Assembly: GCA_019155205.2 (NCBI GenBank)
Contig: JAHNZQ020000172.1
Span: 568,731 to 619,601, forward strand
Source of the DNA: Gracilaria vermiculophylla
Taxonomy: Eukaryota; Rhodophyta; Florideophyceae; Gracilariales; Gracilariaceae
Direction: 5' to 3'
Length of the DNA stretch: 50,871 nucleotides
The notes beneath the pieces are model-generated. The model was not told the DNA's origin. It worked only from the letters and a program-made list of their open reading frames with translations, and made no database searches. The translations under genes were made by a program, and so were the position numbers. Numbering within the stretch: the stretch's first letter is position 1; every line of letters begins with the position of its first letter. Below are positions 19,715 through 30,636 of this stretch, in pieces.

Positions 19715-22700
19715 TTGGAAGGCTATCGCCATAGGATAGTGGAGTTGCCATTCGCCTTTCAATACATATGGTTTGGTGAACTGGGTCAGGTTGGCCTTGT
19801 AAAGCACCGTATGAAGCTCACATCTAATGAAAAACCAGTACAACAACTCCCACGGAGGGCCGAACCCCATGCGTGTGATTTCGAACACGTTGAGGTCTAC
19901 TGGATGCTTGACAAGGAGGTTATCGAGCCCTCTAATTCCGGATGGGACTCCCAAAGGTGTTTTTGAAGAAGAAAGATGGCTGCTTGAGGTTTTGTATTGA
20001 CTTTAGACGCCTCAACGAGGTGAATGTACGCCATTCGTACCCGATACCCCGTATGGATGAATGTATTGACTCCTTGGATGATGCGTCCATTTTTTTCATG
20101 CTGGATGCCAACTGCTGCTCCTGGCAGATTGAGATGGATGATTCCGATAAGGATAAGACAACGTTCACCTGGCACTGTGAAAATTTCGGAATCCTAAGGA
20201 TGTTATTTGGATTAAAGAATGCACCTGCTACGTTCCAACAGGCGGTGGACATAATCCTGTCGAAGGTGAAGTGACAGTACGCCTTGGTGTACATTGACGA
20301 TATCATCATATACTCTCGCAACTTGGAGGAGCACTACATGCATGTGGAGCACGTGCTCCAACTTCTGAAGGATGCTGGATTCACCTTGAAGCTGAAGTAG
20401 TGTTCCTTTCTCAAGTCCCCTGTGGACTACCTAGGACATGTTATGCTCCCGGGCCGCCTACAGGTTTACAAAAAAACTCAGAACGCTATCAAGGAAGCTC
20501 ACCCTCCCACAAACCAGACGGAGCTCCGCTCCTTCCTGGGGTAGTGTGATGTCTTACAGAGGTTTGCCTCGAACTTTTCCCGTATTGCGGCGGCTTTCGA
20601 TCGCCTCTTGGAGAAATAAAAGCCGACAATAATGGCTAGCCTGACGGACAACGAGTTTGAAGCCTTTACCATTCTGAAGAGGAGACCGATAGAGCCACCG
20701 ATCTTGGTCCTCCTGAAGCGACACGTCCGAATGATGCTGGAGAAAGACGCCTGTAAATATTAGGTCGGGTATATCCTCCTACAGGGACCAATCGAAGGTG
20801 AACTTCAACATATGGGATACTGGAGTCGCAGCATTTCACCTACGGAACGGAACTATTCCACGTCGGAGCGCGAATATCTCGACATCGTCAGGATGGTGTG
20901 GGTTTTACGCTTATAACTGGAAGTCTCGCGACTCACCTTGACATTGGACCACGCACCATCAACATGGAAACTGTCTTTGACGGATTTTCCCGGCCGCCTG
21001 GAAAGGTGGAGGCTACACCTCCTGGAGTTCGAGTTTGACATCGTCCACAGTCTTGACATAAAGCACCAGGCAGCGGACCAGCTCCCGCAAATCTGCACCG
21101 AGGGAGAAAACAAAACACCTTTGGACGACACAGTTCCGTGTCTGGTCGTCCAGGACGCCGATGGGAAAGAAAGATCCGACGGAGAATGCTTCGAATGCTG
21201 TGAACCTGGACGCAAGTACAGTGGGCTTCCTGAGATGATGGTCCTGGTTGTGGAGGAGTTAGAAGTTCTCCCCATTACCATAGCGGAGTTCCTGAAGGAG
21301 CCGAGTACAGATGCGTACTGCACTGAGTACCTCGCCACTGTGGGTAGTCGAACATCGTCATTAGATGTCGACCGGGACAGCGTACTTGTACGCCGCGTTC
21401 CCCTGGATGGAGCTCTCCAAAAGGTGGTCCCGACAAAACTACCGGCGAGAGTGCTGTATTTTTCGCACTATCCTTGCCTCGCCGGGCACGGCGGTGGATC
21501 GCGTATGTATTTCACCATGACTAGGGAGTTCTACTGGCTGAACATGACTAATGACGCCTTTCAAACGGTGGTGGACTGCTATTCGTTCGCCGCTGCTAAA
21601 GGGAATACCCGTAGACATCGGATGCCGCTCACTCTTTTCCACCTTCAGGATTTTTGGAGTTCGTGACCTTGAACATTCTGGGCTCTCTCCAGGACGGAGC
21701 GAGAGTACCGATATATCCTCGTTATCACTGATCTGTTCTCGAAGATCACGCGCGCCTATCCCCTCCAGAGCTCCACCGCAGCAGTAATTTCCAACACCTT
21801 TCTGGAGCACTGGGTTCACCCATAAGAGATACCGTTGTACCTCCTGACGGAGAATGGGCCCCAACTCGCATCGAAGCTATTCAGCGCCATCCCTAGAATG
21901 CTGGGAATGAAGCAGTTGTTTACGCCTGACTATCACCCACGGACCAACAGACAAGCGAAGAAGGTTTAACAATACCATCGGCTCAAGGCTGAAGCACTAC
22001 GTCGCGGACCACCTTAAGGATTGGGACGCATATGTGGGCCCGCTCACGTATGCATAAAACCTGCTGGTGCACCGCTCCAAGGTGACCGCTGCCTTCAATC
22101 TAGTGCTCCCACGCATCTCTCCTAGTGCCGTCATTGCGGCACACGTCACGGCGCACCCGGCGGATGGGCCACAGGTACCAACAACGGCGCAAACAAAACG
22201 GTGCATCTTAAGGCGGTATGAGGACGCACTCTCTCTCGCAAAGGAGAGACTCAACGACTCGCAGAGGAGATATAAACAGGATTTCGACCGGAATATGAAA
22301 GCAGGCCCTCACCTGAAGAAAGCCGATGAGGATTTCTTCGAGACACTCTGGGTGTCGTCCGATGAACCGCCAGAAGTCATGCATAAGTTAGGGCCATACA
22401 CCTTCGGGACTTACAAAGTCCTGGAAACCTATGAGGAAACGTTCGTCATTGAGGTTCATGGGCTCCGAGACGTCACTTCCGTGATAGGGTGCCGAAAGTC
22501 CCGACGCCCTGTTCTTCAGGAATGCCCGCCACCCCATCTCAGGGACCACGCACGGAACTTCTTCATCCCAACACCTCAAGAGCGACGCAACAGCTGGATC
22601 ATGGAAATCTCATCACAGCTTTCAGTGCACCGTGGGTAGAAGCTCTGTACGCAACCACGACCCCTCAAGGTGAAATCCTCTACGCGGTGAACCATATCGT

Positions 22701-22854
22701 CTCCCACCGACAAGCCCCTGCAAAGATACTGTACCGCGTCCGCTGGTACGGGTACTCCTCAAAAGACAACTCCGAAGAAACTCTAGGAAACATACCGGAG
22801 AACTTCATCATAAGATACCACGCCAATTTGGTGCCGAAATGCCTCTCCGTATAG
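19715..22854 (+). pseudogene. Chromovirus copy 2 RT-RNase H-integrase-chromodomain, broken
   Basis: RT starts at 19715-19966, shifts frame, and continues at 19942 with FLKKKDGCLRFCIDFRRLNE, FFMLDANCCSWQIEMDD and FGLKNAPATFQQAVD. The polymerase motif YIDDIIIYS (about 20292) is intact. Stops follow at 20272, 20398, 20543 and elsewhere. RNase H spans about 20640-21120. An H2C2 zinc finger (HYPCLAGH, then CYSFAAAK with the second Cys changed) precedes the integrase core. There all three catalytic acids are replaced relative to copy 1: VTLNILG (D to N), LLTENGPQL (D to E) and NRQAKKV (E to K). The last part (22489-22854) keeps a recognisable chromodomain (YRVRWYGYSS). A decayed relative of 3-1379. 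Confidence 0.92.
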
Positions 22855-22863
22855 TCGATTCCG

Positions 22864-22883
22864 TTTAGAAAAAGGGGAGGAGG
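22864..22883 (+). other. Polypurine-tract-like motif after integrase (copy 2)
   Basis: TTTAGAAAAAGGGGAGGAGG is the counterpart of 1209-1228, at the same place just after the chromodomain. The following 60 bases also align between copies (CCCCCACCTGGAGTT). Confidence 0.5.
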
Positions 22884-23123
22884 CCTCCAAGCGGAGTTGT
22901 TTTTCGTCTTCGCTATCTGTCCCCCACCTGGAGTTCTCTTTTTTGCCTCCAGGATGCAACTGCCTGCGTTTTGCATACTCTCGTTGCGGTACTTCGTGTC
23001 GCTGAGCGTGCGGGCACGGCTCAGTTGTATTGCAACTACCATTCACGGAGCTTCTGCTGCAACTAAAGGATCTGATTCCGCCGCTACCCGGGACTAACTC
23101 CCATCGCAAAAGGTTTCGTTCAC

Positions 23124-25643
23124 CTACAGGTCACCGAATCACGTCACATACTCCGCTTTGAGGCAAGCTTTCGCCATGAGCGCTTGCCTCTCGAAGAAGG
23201 CCGTCAAATTTTCGTTCATAGCCGCCATCGACGCTCGTTGTGCCCGGGGCTTATGGAGTTCTATAACCCAAGTACAAGCCTCGCGCAGAGCCTCTACAGA
23301 AGACGCTGGAGCAGGACGATCCATCACCAGGCCCGCCTGCACTAACTCCTAGAAGGCAGCACCGAGAGCCTCAGAGGATAACCCGCCCCAGGGTGCACCA
23401 GAAGCGGCAACCTCCGTCGACGGAACAACAACCGCCACGGACGAAGTCGCGGGCGCCGGACCGGCTGGGATAGGGGCCTCCCTAAGGGATTCTGCAAGCA
23501 TCGCCGAGGAGTTCGCCATGACCAAAGACGGATTAGGCGACATCGGAGGTGGCAACGGTACAGGAACCGAAAAGTACTGCAGTTGAGGCTGAACAACAGA
23601 CGCAGAGACACTCCGCAGTCAACATTGCACCACCGGGGCCAAAAAACCGGTAAAGGAGGAAGCTCGTCCTCGTCCATTGGAGCCATGGCGGCCATCACTG
23701 CGGTGGGTTCCAGCAATGAGGCTGGACGCTGCGTCCTGACCTCAGAAGGCGCAACCACATCATGGGACGGAGCCGGTAACTAACGGGGCATGCGAGTCAC
23801 CATGCTCTCCAGTAGGGGATCATTGTGGAGGACACGGAGCCATGGCACCTTAGGAACCCGGAAAGAGGCAAGAGAGGGAAAGGCCGGGTAGCCGCGCTCG
23901 TCATTGTCTTCATTGGGGCTCCTCACAATAAGATGGGACTTGTCTTTGCCATCGTCGTACCAAAGAAAGCCCAGGATATCGTTCCACGCCACCTGCAGGT
24001 TGTAATACAGCAGCGTCTCCACCTCTGATTAGCTCCACGTGTTGCCCTTGATCAGGTTCTGGATTCTGATCGAGCGCAGGACCCAGATAAACGACGCCAA
24101 CATGGGAAGCAAACGTCCAGCAGTTGGCTGATACGGAGAATCCCAGTAGAGGCCACCGCCGTGGCACCGAGTAAAGGAAGGTACGATTTCGTCCGCTGTT
24201 TGGAGATACGCAATTAAAGTGCCAACCGCGAACTCCGTCGAGGCAATCAACATGACAAAACGCCCTAACGATTAACGGAGATTCAAAACCTCCGAGGTGA
24301 GATACGATACGGTAGTGGGCGTTGCCACACAGAGGTGCGGGAATACTAAATAGCCCCTCCAGGAGTCATCCGCCTTAACTTAATACTTTGGACGTTGCCC
24401 GGAAGGTATGTCGAAGAATTCCGTGGTGTACTAACCGTAGAAGTATCCAAAGGCGGTCCGCACTCCGGTCTCGTCCGCAAGGTGCGTCCTCCATCGGTTG
24501 CGGCTGAGCCAGTATAGGCGATCGTAAGAGGGATCGAAGGGCAACACGCCAGGGGCAGAGCGTCCATTGGGGATACTTCCAGACCGCCCCACTCTCTGGT
24601 GTGAACTTTCCTTGTGGAAGAGTACTTGAAGTCGAGCTTGGATCTCCCGCTCTTTGGCATACCTTAGGCACGGGGTGTCGCAGTGCCCCACCGTGGTCGG
24701 AGCGTTGTCACCATGCACCTGAGTGGGGAGCCAGTGAGCGCGAAAGGGGTCCATCCGGTTCCGCCTCCAGTCGTTCCAAGCAACCTTTGGTACGGCGCAG
24801 AATCTCATAGCCTGAAGGCACGGTCCGAAAACGTGAATGTAGTAATGGAGCTCAGCGGGGCTGAGGGAAAGTTGAAGGAAAGATAAGGAAGTTCGCTAGC
24901 TCTGGCTTGAATTTACTTGGAGGTGCCTCGAGGCCACCTTATAGACTGGCAAACGTGCACCAACTCGATCAGAGTGTAACCTACTCTACAATGCAGGGAA
25001 AATCGATACTGCCAATCATATTTAAGCATTGCATAAATGTGTTACCCACAATGTTACCCACAATCCAATATGGCTGACAACAACAAAGCATAACGAGGCA
25101 CAAGTGATGCACAACAAGACATAACCGTTACGTAAACTTACGGGAGCATGACAGTGCACAAATTCACGAATCTTGGGTGTCGTCGTATTCCGATTCCATA
25201 CACAAGCAGCTTCTACGTCTCCGCAATCGGCACATTACAGCACCACGTCACTGTTTTCACAATGGCTTACATTCCAGCTCACTTGACATGTGTCAGTAAC
25301 AGCATATGCGTGGCGACAGCAGGGACAGTAGCTCATCCCTGGTAACATGTAGTCCTCCATGGGGCACGGGAGACTGACGCCCCTATTGTGGAAAGGCACC
25401 AAGACCCGCTTGGCACGATGGTCGAAGTGCTCCCCTGGGCGAGATGGCACACCCATAGAGGTGTGATACACCTCATGTTCGGACTGAGATGTAGGCGTCT
25501 GGGCTGGGGAAGTCATTCCGAAGGTGTATGCAGCTGGGAGGAGTGAGACCAAATGTGGCGTAGCACCTGAGGAGAATGACCGTACATCACTTGGAGAGCG
25601 GCCCACGGTTATACGCCGGACCAGGGAGGGAGCCGCATCGAGA
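23124..25643 (-). pseudogene. Antisense accessory ORF of the chromovirus, copy 2 (longer form)
   Basis: Read on the minus strand, one frame runs from about 25643 to 23640. It is interrupted by a solo Copia LTR (with its TSD, 510 bp, a multiple of three) and by stops near 24431, 24365, 24270 and 24029. The frame then shifts by -1, and the C-terminal part (about 23640-23124) follows. The N-terminal piece contains GRSPSDVRSFSSGA (GRSPSGARSCISGA in copy 1). The middle, absent from copy 1, has DPFRAHWLPTQVHGDNAPTT, TEFAVGTLIAYLQTADEIV and VAWNDILGFLWYDDGKDK. The C-terminal part aligns with copy 1 (ELVQ, RPAPAS, VEAL, RASMAA, GDL-stop). Joined, it would be about 650 codons. I recognise no domain. 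A captured gene or an element-specific accessory protein are both possible. Confidence 0.55.
24843..25347 (-). repeat. Solo Copia LTR (505 bp) inserted in chromovirus copy 2
   Basis: The reverse strand aligns from end to end with the Copia-A 3' LTR (11155-11670): TGTTACCAGGGATGAGCTAC at the start, GGTGGCCTCGAGGCACCT inside and CCATTA at the end. Flanks at 24838-24842 and 25348-25352 are both TGTAG, a perfect 5-bp TSD. No internal sequence remains, so it is a solo LTR from LTR-LTR recombination. It fixes the LTR ends as TG...TA. Confidence 0.9.
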
Positions 25644-26268
25644 CGCTATCGTGAAATGCGGGAAGGGAACGAACGAAGGGATACAGGCGAGACCAGTAGA
25701 CACTTCCAGTCGATAAAATATGCCGTCAATACATTGCTTCTGGGGAAGAATATGTCATTCCCGGGGGAAGGAGGGGGGGGTAACGTTCCCATTGATGTAG
25801 TTTCAATTCCTACTCTGGCAGGACATTTATCATTGGGAGTGGCTCCCCTTCATTGAGGTATGGAGCACCATGGCACAGATTGAATTCATAGCAGAAGGAG
25901 AAAGACGGCAGGGCAGACGCAGAAAATATGCGTGTGCTGTCTCCAGTGACGATGGACGAGCGGACGCGATGGTGCGGGCGTTTTTACGAAAGGGATCCTG
26001 GCGGGAATCGGAAGTCCGGGTGGTACCGCACCAGCAATATATGCCAAGAAGGAGTGATGAGAATAAGTCGAGAAAAGGGGGGCCCGGAACCGTCTCAACG
26101 AAGATACAAGAGCCTGCAGTCGGTACGACGTGCGAAAATAAGGAAGTACGGAGGAACGCCTGCAGGAGGAGATTTGTCGCATTGCGGAAGGCCGATCTGA
26201 CATCAGCACCGATAGGAGCCGCCTACAAACCAAGCTATGGAGAGATGCACCTCGAGGACATGGTTCAA
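25644..26268 (+). other. Chromovirus internal 3' region (copy 2)
   Basis: It corresponds to 2249-2819 of copy 1, best conserved near the PPT. An ORF at 25870-26289 has no counterpart in copy 1, so I do not call it a gene. Confidence 0.4.
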
Positions 26269-26282
26269 TTCAGGAAAGGGGG
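26269..26282 (+). other. 3' polypurine tract of chromovirus copy 2
   Basis: TTCAGGAAAGGGGG lies two bases before the LTR, as in copy 1. Confidence 0.8.
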
Positions 26283-26284
26283 TA

Positions 26285-26840
26285 CGTAGTACAGTAGATC
26301 CTAAGGTGATATTTTGGAGTGGTTTTATGGAATGACATTCCATAGGAGGGCTCGAATTTAGTTAACTGAGCCACGTGGTGCATAAATTGGCCCGCGTACG
26401 CTACAGTATCCTTGAGGAACACGTAGAATTTATATTTATCCTAGTTAATGTGTGCCGGTATTTACTAAAGTAGGGAGACCTAAGGAGGCGGGCTCCCGGC
26501 CTGATATTTAATCTGCCGGTTGAGCTCCACCTTCGTGGAAGTAAACCAGGCACTCTTGAGTCTGAGTCTATTTTTATGGTTGAAAACTCTCGTCGAACAT
26601 CCTTAAGGTTTGGAAGCCGCTGATTCTCAGGTCGCCTTGTAATAGCGCCTGTACGAGCATTGTCCGCCCAATGAACCTCCCCCTCCGCTTGGTGTTTGCG
26701 GATCCCCTTTCCGAATTCCTTCGGCTCACGACCACGATTACCGGAGACCCCCCTTTAGGAACTCGTGTCTTTGGAGTGTACAACAACTCCTAACGGACGT
26801 TGTGCCCTAGCATCTCGAAAGGAGAACTGATGGTACCACA
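26285..26840 (+). repeat. 3' LTR of chromovirus copy 2 (556 bp)
   Basis: It aligns throughout with 2836-3389. It starts CGTAGTACAG (the first T of TG mutated) and ends TGGTACCACA. No TSD can be tested because the 5' end of the element is missing. Confidence 0.88.
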
Positions 26841-27421
26841 GAATGTCCAACATTCGCACGGATGACATCCGTCACGTACACGGAGCGATGAGTGCGTGAA
26901 TACAAACAATCGCAGTTTAAGTAATGCCAGCCACTATCTAAATTTTTGCTCCGGTCCTAATATACGTCACCATACCCATTGTCGTCGCTCTCACCCTCCT
27001 CGACACCACCATCGTCATCGCCTTTCCCACGATCGTCGCTGCTCGCACCGTCGTCGCCGTTGGCACCGTCGTCGCCGCTCGCACCGTCGTCGCCGTTCGC
27101 ACCGCCGTAGTCACTTCCACAGTCGTAGCCACTGACCTGCTCATGATCCGCTTCTTTCGTGTGGAGAAGCGGGTGTTTTACGGAGAAACGGCAAGCCGAT
27201 ATACAAAATAAAAAGGAGCAAGTTGAAGATTTAATGACTGAGATAGTAATCGTGACTGCCGCAGATGATTGGAGACTACAAACGGGACTGGAATCTGTAG
27301 TGCAACGCCCCGTCGAGGGTCTACCGCATCAGCGGACGTCATAAGTATTTCATCCGCTCCCGGCTGCCACAACCGTGGTTATGAGGAGTATTAGCTTCAC
27401 TAGCCCCATTTGGGGGTGTCC
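26841..27421. other. Intergenic stretch with an 18-bp tandem repeat
   Basis: Apart from the repeat at 27027-27116, no gene or element is recognised. Arg/Ser/His-rich and Val/Ala/Thr-rich ORFs here are translations of the repeat. Confidence 0.55.
27027..27116 (+). repeat. 18-bp tandem repeat, about 5 units
   Basis: The unit is GCACCGTCGTCGCCGTTS. Exact unit starts are 27045, 27063 and 27081, with degenerate units on each side. Confidence 0.8.
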
Positions 27422-27521
27422 NNNNNNNNNNNNNNNNNNNNNNNNNNNNNNNNNNNNNNNNNNNNNNNNNNNNNNNNNNNNNNNNNNNNNNNNNNNNNNN
27501 NNNNNNNNNNNNNNNNNNNNN
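27422..27521. other. Assembly gap (100 N)
   Basis: Exactly 100 N, the usual placeholder for a scaffold gap of unknown size. ORFs drawn across it are meaningless, and order across the gap depends on scaffolding. Confidence 0.99.
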
Positions 27522-28659
27522 GGCTCGTGTCGACCCTATCAGAGGGCTCTCTCGCTGTGCCACCTCTCACTGAGAGCAAGCCTGAACACCTTGGTGGTGC
27601 TTCCGCGACGCGGCTCGTGTCTGTGCCACGTTCGTAGTTTGCACTACAGAATCGTGGTCATGAACGGCCAATTCATACACATCAGTTTTGATTCGCGGCT
27701 CGACGATACTGTCCTGCGTACAACAATTTTAAGGCCTTCATGATAAAGGAGTACATGGTCTTTCCGTTTCTGAACACCTTTCCGTTAAGTACTAATTGGC
27801 AATACGTTTGGCCTAACTGTGTTGTTCAGCTGAGTGATACTTTAGCAAAGATCATAGTTTCAGTCATTGATTGAGAAAAAATTTCATATCTTCGATTTTT
27901 ACAGTCTTTATTTTAATACCTATGTATTGCAAGTGGGAAAGATGGTTGCCGTTTGTAAGGAAGGAAGGGCGTTTGAGAAGACAAATTTCAATTTTACGTG
28001 ATCACCAAAATCATTTCCTTAAGTTTTTTAAATAAATCCGACACGCCCCGTTTTGCTAAAGCGATGACTTATGATGCACAGCGTGTGTTCCACATAGAGC
28101 TGGTATGCATTGTATGTTGGCATTTAGCAATTGACTAGGGGCGAGGTTTGTCGTAAAGGCAATCCTTTGCACCGCACCTAAAATTTTGCGTTTTAATGAA
28201 TTGCATTTGAAGCGCGCATTATTATGGACTGCATTTGATGCGGGCATTTTTCTGGACTACGTACTATAACTCATATATCTAGACTATGTGCCGCCATAAA
28301 TCGTGACAAATACGGCAAGTGGCGCCTGCGGCTTGTTGAGTACTTGACCTCCATTGCCATCATAATCGGCTTTGCTATTCTCGCGCTACCCTGCATCATA
28401 TTTTCCAACGCCATGTAGGGCTTCTTTGCAGCAGCGGAGAGTCGCGCTCTCATGAATTTCCAATGAATATGTCTGTCAGAGTGACCCACTCCAACGTCAC
28501 GCGCTGCGCCACATGTTGGACGTCTGACGTCGGGATTATGCATGATACCAGATACTGTAGAAACGTGTCTGCTTTACAGGAGCAATCCTAAGCGACGAGA
28601 AAGGAGTCTGTCTTTTCCACGGCCACCACCGCTACCGCCGTCTGCACGGCGGGTGCCGC
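27522..28659. other. Poorly recognisable AT-rich stretch
   Basis: No element ends or convincing genes are seen. The only protein-like signal is at 28287-28418. Confidence 0.5.
28287..28418 (+). pseudogene. Possible remnant of a potassium-channel S6 segment
   Basis: One frame reads NRDKYGKWRLRLVEYL, then SIAIIIGFAILALP and CIIFSNAM before a TAG at 28416. In voltage-gated K+ channels the pore-lining S6 helix has the form GxLxxALPxxxIxSNF, and the match in spacing and hydrophobicity is suggestive. The pore loop (TVGYGD) is not found upstream, and the frame is short and stopped. A chance hydrophobic ORF is the alternative. Confidence 0.25.
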
Positions 28660-29683
28660 CGCCATGGCCACGATCTCCACGGCCGCCGCCGCCGTCTCCG
28701 CCTCCGCCGCCGCAGCTACCGACGCCGACGCCTCTGCCACCGCCGCCGTTGTCGCAACCGCCTCCGCCTCTGCCCCCGCCTCCGCCTTCGCCTCCGCCTC
28801 CGCCTCCGCCATCGCCTCCGCTGCCACCGCCGCCTCCGCTGCCACCGCCACTTCCATTGCCACCGCCTCCCCCACCACCGCCTCCGCCGCCACCGCCACC
28901 GCTGCCGCCGCCGCCACCGCCACTGTCGCCCAGCCGAATTAATCATCATCCATTGCTGCAACTGCTATTGCCGCAGCTGCAGGCGCGGCCTGCTTTGCCG
29001 TACACTCCGGATCGTTCACCTACACGTGCGGCTTCTTGCTACTATGCCCCAACCGGTTTCTGCTGGCCCGCCCCTGACAAGGACCTGACGGAGATCTTTA
29101 GCCTCTTTACAGTTCTCTGCTGCCGCTGATAGCTTGTAACCCAGATGTATCTCTCTTTCTTTTCCCTTTCACCTTCGTGATCTTGATTCCCCATCCAATA
29201 TGCCCCACCGCAAGTACGCTCCGTCGGCATCACATACCGCCATCGCTAATCTTGTCGCACAATATATACGGGCACTCTTCTTACGCCCTGTCTTTTTCAG
29301 TCTGCACGCACGACCAAAAGCGCAAACAAAAGCACTCACCGTCTTGCACACACATAACGCCTCAGTATTACTTTGCCTGCAACTGGATGAATAACAAAGA
29401 TTTTGACCGAGACGGTCCGGACCAAATGCTCTGGGAACCGTTTGATAGAACAGCCCTAATCCGAAACGAAGAAGAGTCCGCGAACGATGTGCAAAGCAGA
29501 ACTTTACGTGTGACTACCGAATACCAGAATCGTTTCCGTCATGTTCAGCACATCGAACATTGACGACAAGACGCTGCGCTTGAAATGATAATGGCAAATA
29601 GAAACGATTAATCAGGACAAACAACAACCATGGATTATTACAACCATAAATTATTCACTGCATGGTCACGTTGCGAGAAACCC
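28660..29683 (+). repeat. Repeat R, copy 1, left part (interrupted by Copia-F)
   Basis: It aligns with about 49710-50731. It begins with CCGCCT/CCGCCG simple repeats (to about 28930). Next comes a stretch around 96% identical to copy 2 (28975-29390), then a more diverged stretch, about 85% (29395-29680). It stops at GCGAGAAACCC, where Copia-F is inserted, and resumes at 46657. A Pro-rich frame (28542-29129) is open and also open in copy 2 (49764-50171), ending TEIFSLFTVLCCR against TEIFSLFTDLCCR. I cannot tell whether it is translated. Confidence 0.85.
29200..29394 (+). CDS. Small conserved ORF of repeat R (64 aa)
   Basis: It starts MPHRKYAPSASHTAIANLVA and ends HTHNASVLLCLQLDE. The counterpart at 50242-50436 is also 64 codons and differs at about four residues. 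The surrounding DNA is similarly conserved, so selection is not shown. I see no domain. It contains a short hydrophobic segment (FLRPVFFSL) but no convincing signal peptide. Confidence 0.25.
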   Translation: MPHRKYAPSASHTAIANLVAQYIRALFLRPVFFSLHARPKAQTKALTVLHTHNASVLLCLQLDE

Positions 29684-29967
29684 TGTTGTAGAAGCATCTA
29701 GAAGCTTTTAGGAATCAACTAGAAAGTGCTAATATCTACAGACTTCTTGAAGGTTCTAATGAAGAAATTATATAGAAGTATTTTATGCTGTATGATAGAA
29801 AATATTAGAAGTTCTAGAAGACTATAGAACATTTTGAGAACACTATATAAGAAAGAATTGCATACCAGGTATGATGAATGATAGAAGTCAAGCCGAGTCA
29901 TCGAGATAAATCAACAGTACATTTACTCAAGTTTATCCTAAGCTCTGTACTACATCTATTTACAATA
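29684..29967 (+). repeat. 5' LTR of Copia-F (284 bp)
   Basis: It starts TGTTGTAGAAGCATCTAGAA and ends TTTACAATA. Terminal inverted repeats are TGTTGTA and TACAATA. It is AT-rich, with many AGAAG/TCTAG words. A TATA-like ACTATATAAG occurs near 29845. The 3' LTR has the same length. Confidence 0.9.
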
Positions 29968-29981
29968 GGTTATGGGCCCAG
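29968..29981 (+). other. Primer-binding site of Copia-F (half initiator tRNA-Met)
   Basis: GGTTATGGGCCCAG directly follows the LTR. It is complementary to the anticodon arm of eukaryotic initiator tRNA-Met (CUGGGCCCAUAACC, containing the CAU anticodon). Drosophila copia and yeast Ty5 use this half-tRNA primer. Confidence 0.88.
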
Positions 29982-30170
29982 ACTACGCCTAAGTCAACCT
30001 CGTCGTTAGTACAACAGCTCAGTTGTCGGCTGTAAACTTAAAATCCAAGAAACATCGTAGAAGTTCGAGGTTGTACGAAAATCAAAGAATCGTACAGTAC
30101 AGAAATCAGAATTTCAAAAAATGTGCTATCGGAATCGAACAAGACTCTCAAAAACCGTAATAGACCACTG
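29982..30170 (+). other. Copia-F leader, left fragment
   Basis: Untranslated leader between the primer site and the Copia-D insertion. F sequence resumes near 38392-38398 and at 43707. Confidence 0.7.
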
Positions 30171-30623
30171 TGATGATGAGCTATTTCATCCGCTAATGCT
30201 AATGCTTATTAACTAGTGCATGCTATCAATGTTTAATGCAACGATATCATCTACTGCTTACGATAAATAATTAATGCAATGAAGCCCCTAGCAATCTCCG
30301 CAAGTAGACCAGCCAGCAAACAAGGCAATGCGAATGCTCACAAATGCTCAACACGCAAATACTCTTAAAGCTATTCGCAAGCCACAATGCCAGAACGGCT
30401 TGATGAGAGCCTCTGAACTTTGTACATCGAAGAGGCGCAAACCGTCAGTATAAGAACAGCAATAGATATACACATAGAAGAAAAGGCGAAGCAAGAAAGA
30501 ACCGGCAGAGGATTTAAGCCTTTTGCGAGCACTTGTGCTCTCTTTAGTGCCCGTAGAGTAGTGCCGTGCCTACTGTATCCCTTTACACGCTATCCAACAA
30601 TTTCAGATTTGGAGCTTTCGACA
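30171..30623 (+). repeat. 5' LTR of Copia-D (453 bp)
   Basis: It starts TGATGATGAGCTATTTCATC and ends GAGCTTTCGACA, directly before the primer site. It aligns with the two parts of the 3' LTR (141 + about 315 bp). Confidence 0.88.
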
Positions 30624-30636
30624 GTTATGGGCCCAG
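30624..30636 (+). other. Primer-binding site of Copia-D, containing the gag start codon
   Basis: GTTATGGGCCCAG is complementary to the initiator tRNA-Met anticodon arm and adjoins the LTR. The ATG inside it (30627-30629) is the apparent gag start, as in Copia-G. Confidence 0.85.

Larger units (their letters stand above)
16360..26840 (+). mobile_element. Chromovirus copy 2: 5'-truncated Ty3/Gypsy element with antisense ORF and 3' LTR
   Basis: Gag, protease, RT, RNase H and integrase with chromodomain run from about 16.4 to 22.85 kb. An antisense ORF region follows, then PPT and LTR (26285-26840). It belongs to the same family as 1-3389, with alignable integrase, antisense ORF, PPT motifs and LTR. 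A Copia solo LTR is inserted in the antisense ORF. The coding region is broken at many points and the integrase triad is lost, so this copy could not have moved itself recently. Confidence 0.88.

Noticed and set aside
27027..27116. Possible CRISPR-like array (regular 18-bp repeats)
   Set aside because: There are no spacers, the repeats are contiguous, and the context is eukaryotic.
27339..27743. ORFs spanning the N run
   Set aside because: They are translated through a placeholder gap of unknown true length.
30161..30170. Target-site duplication of Copia-D
   Set aside because: The left flank CACTG and right CACTA match at four of five bases only if the 3' LTR end is shortened. Not clean enough to claim.
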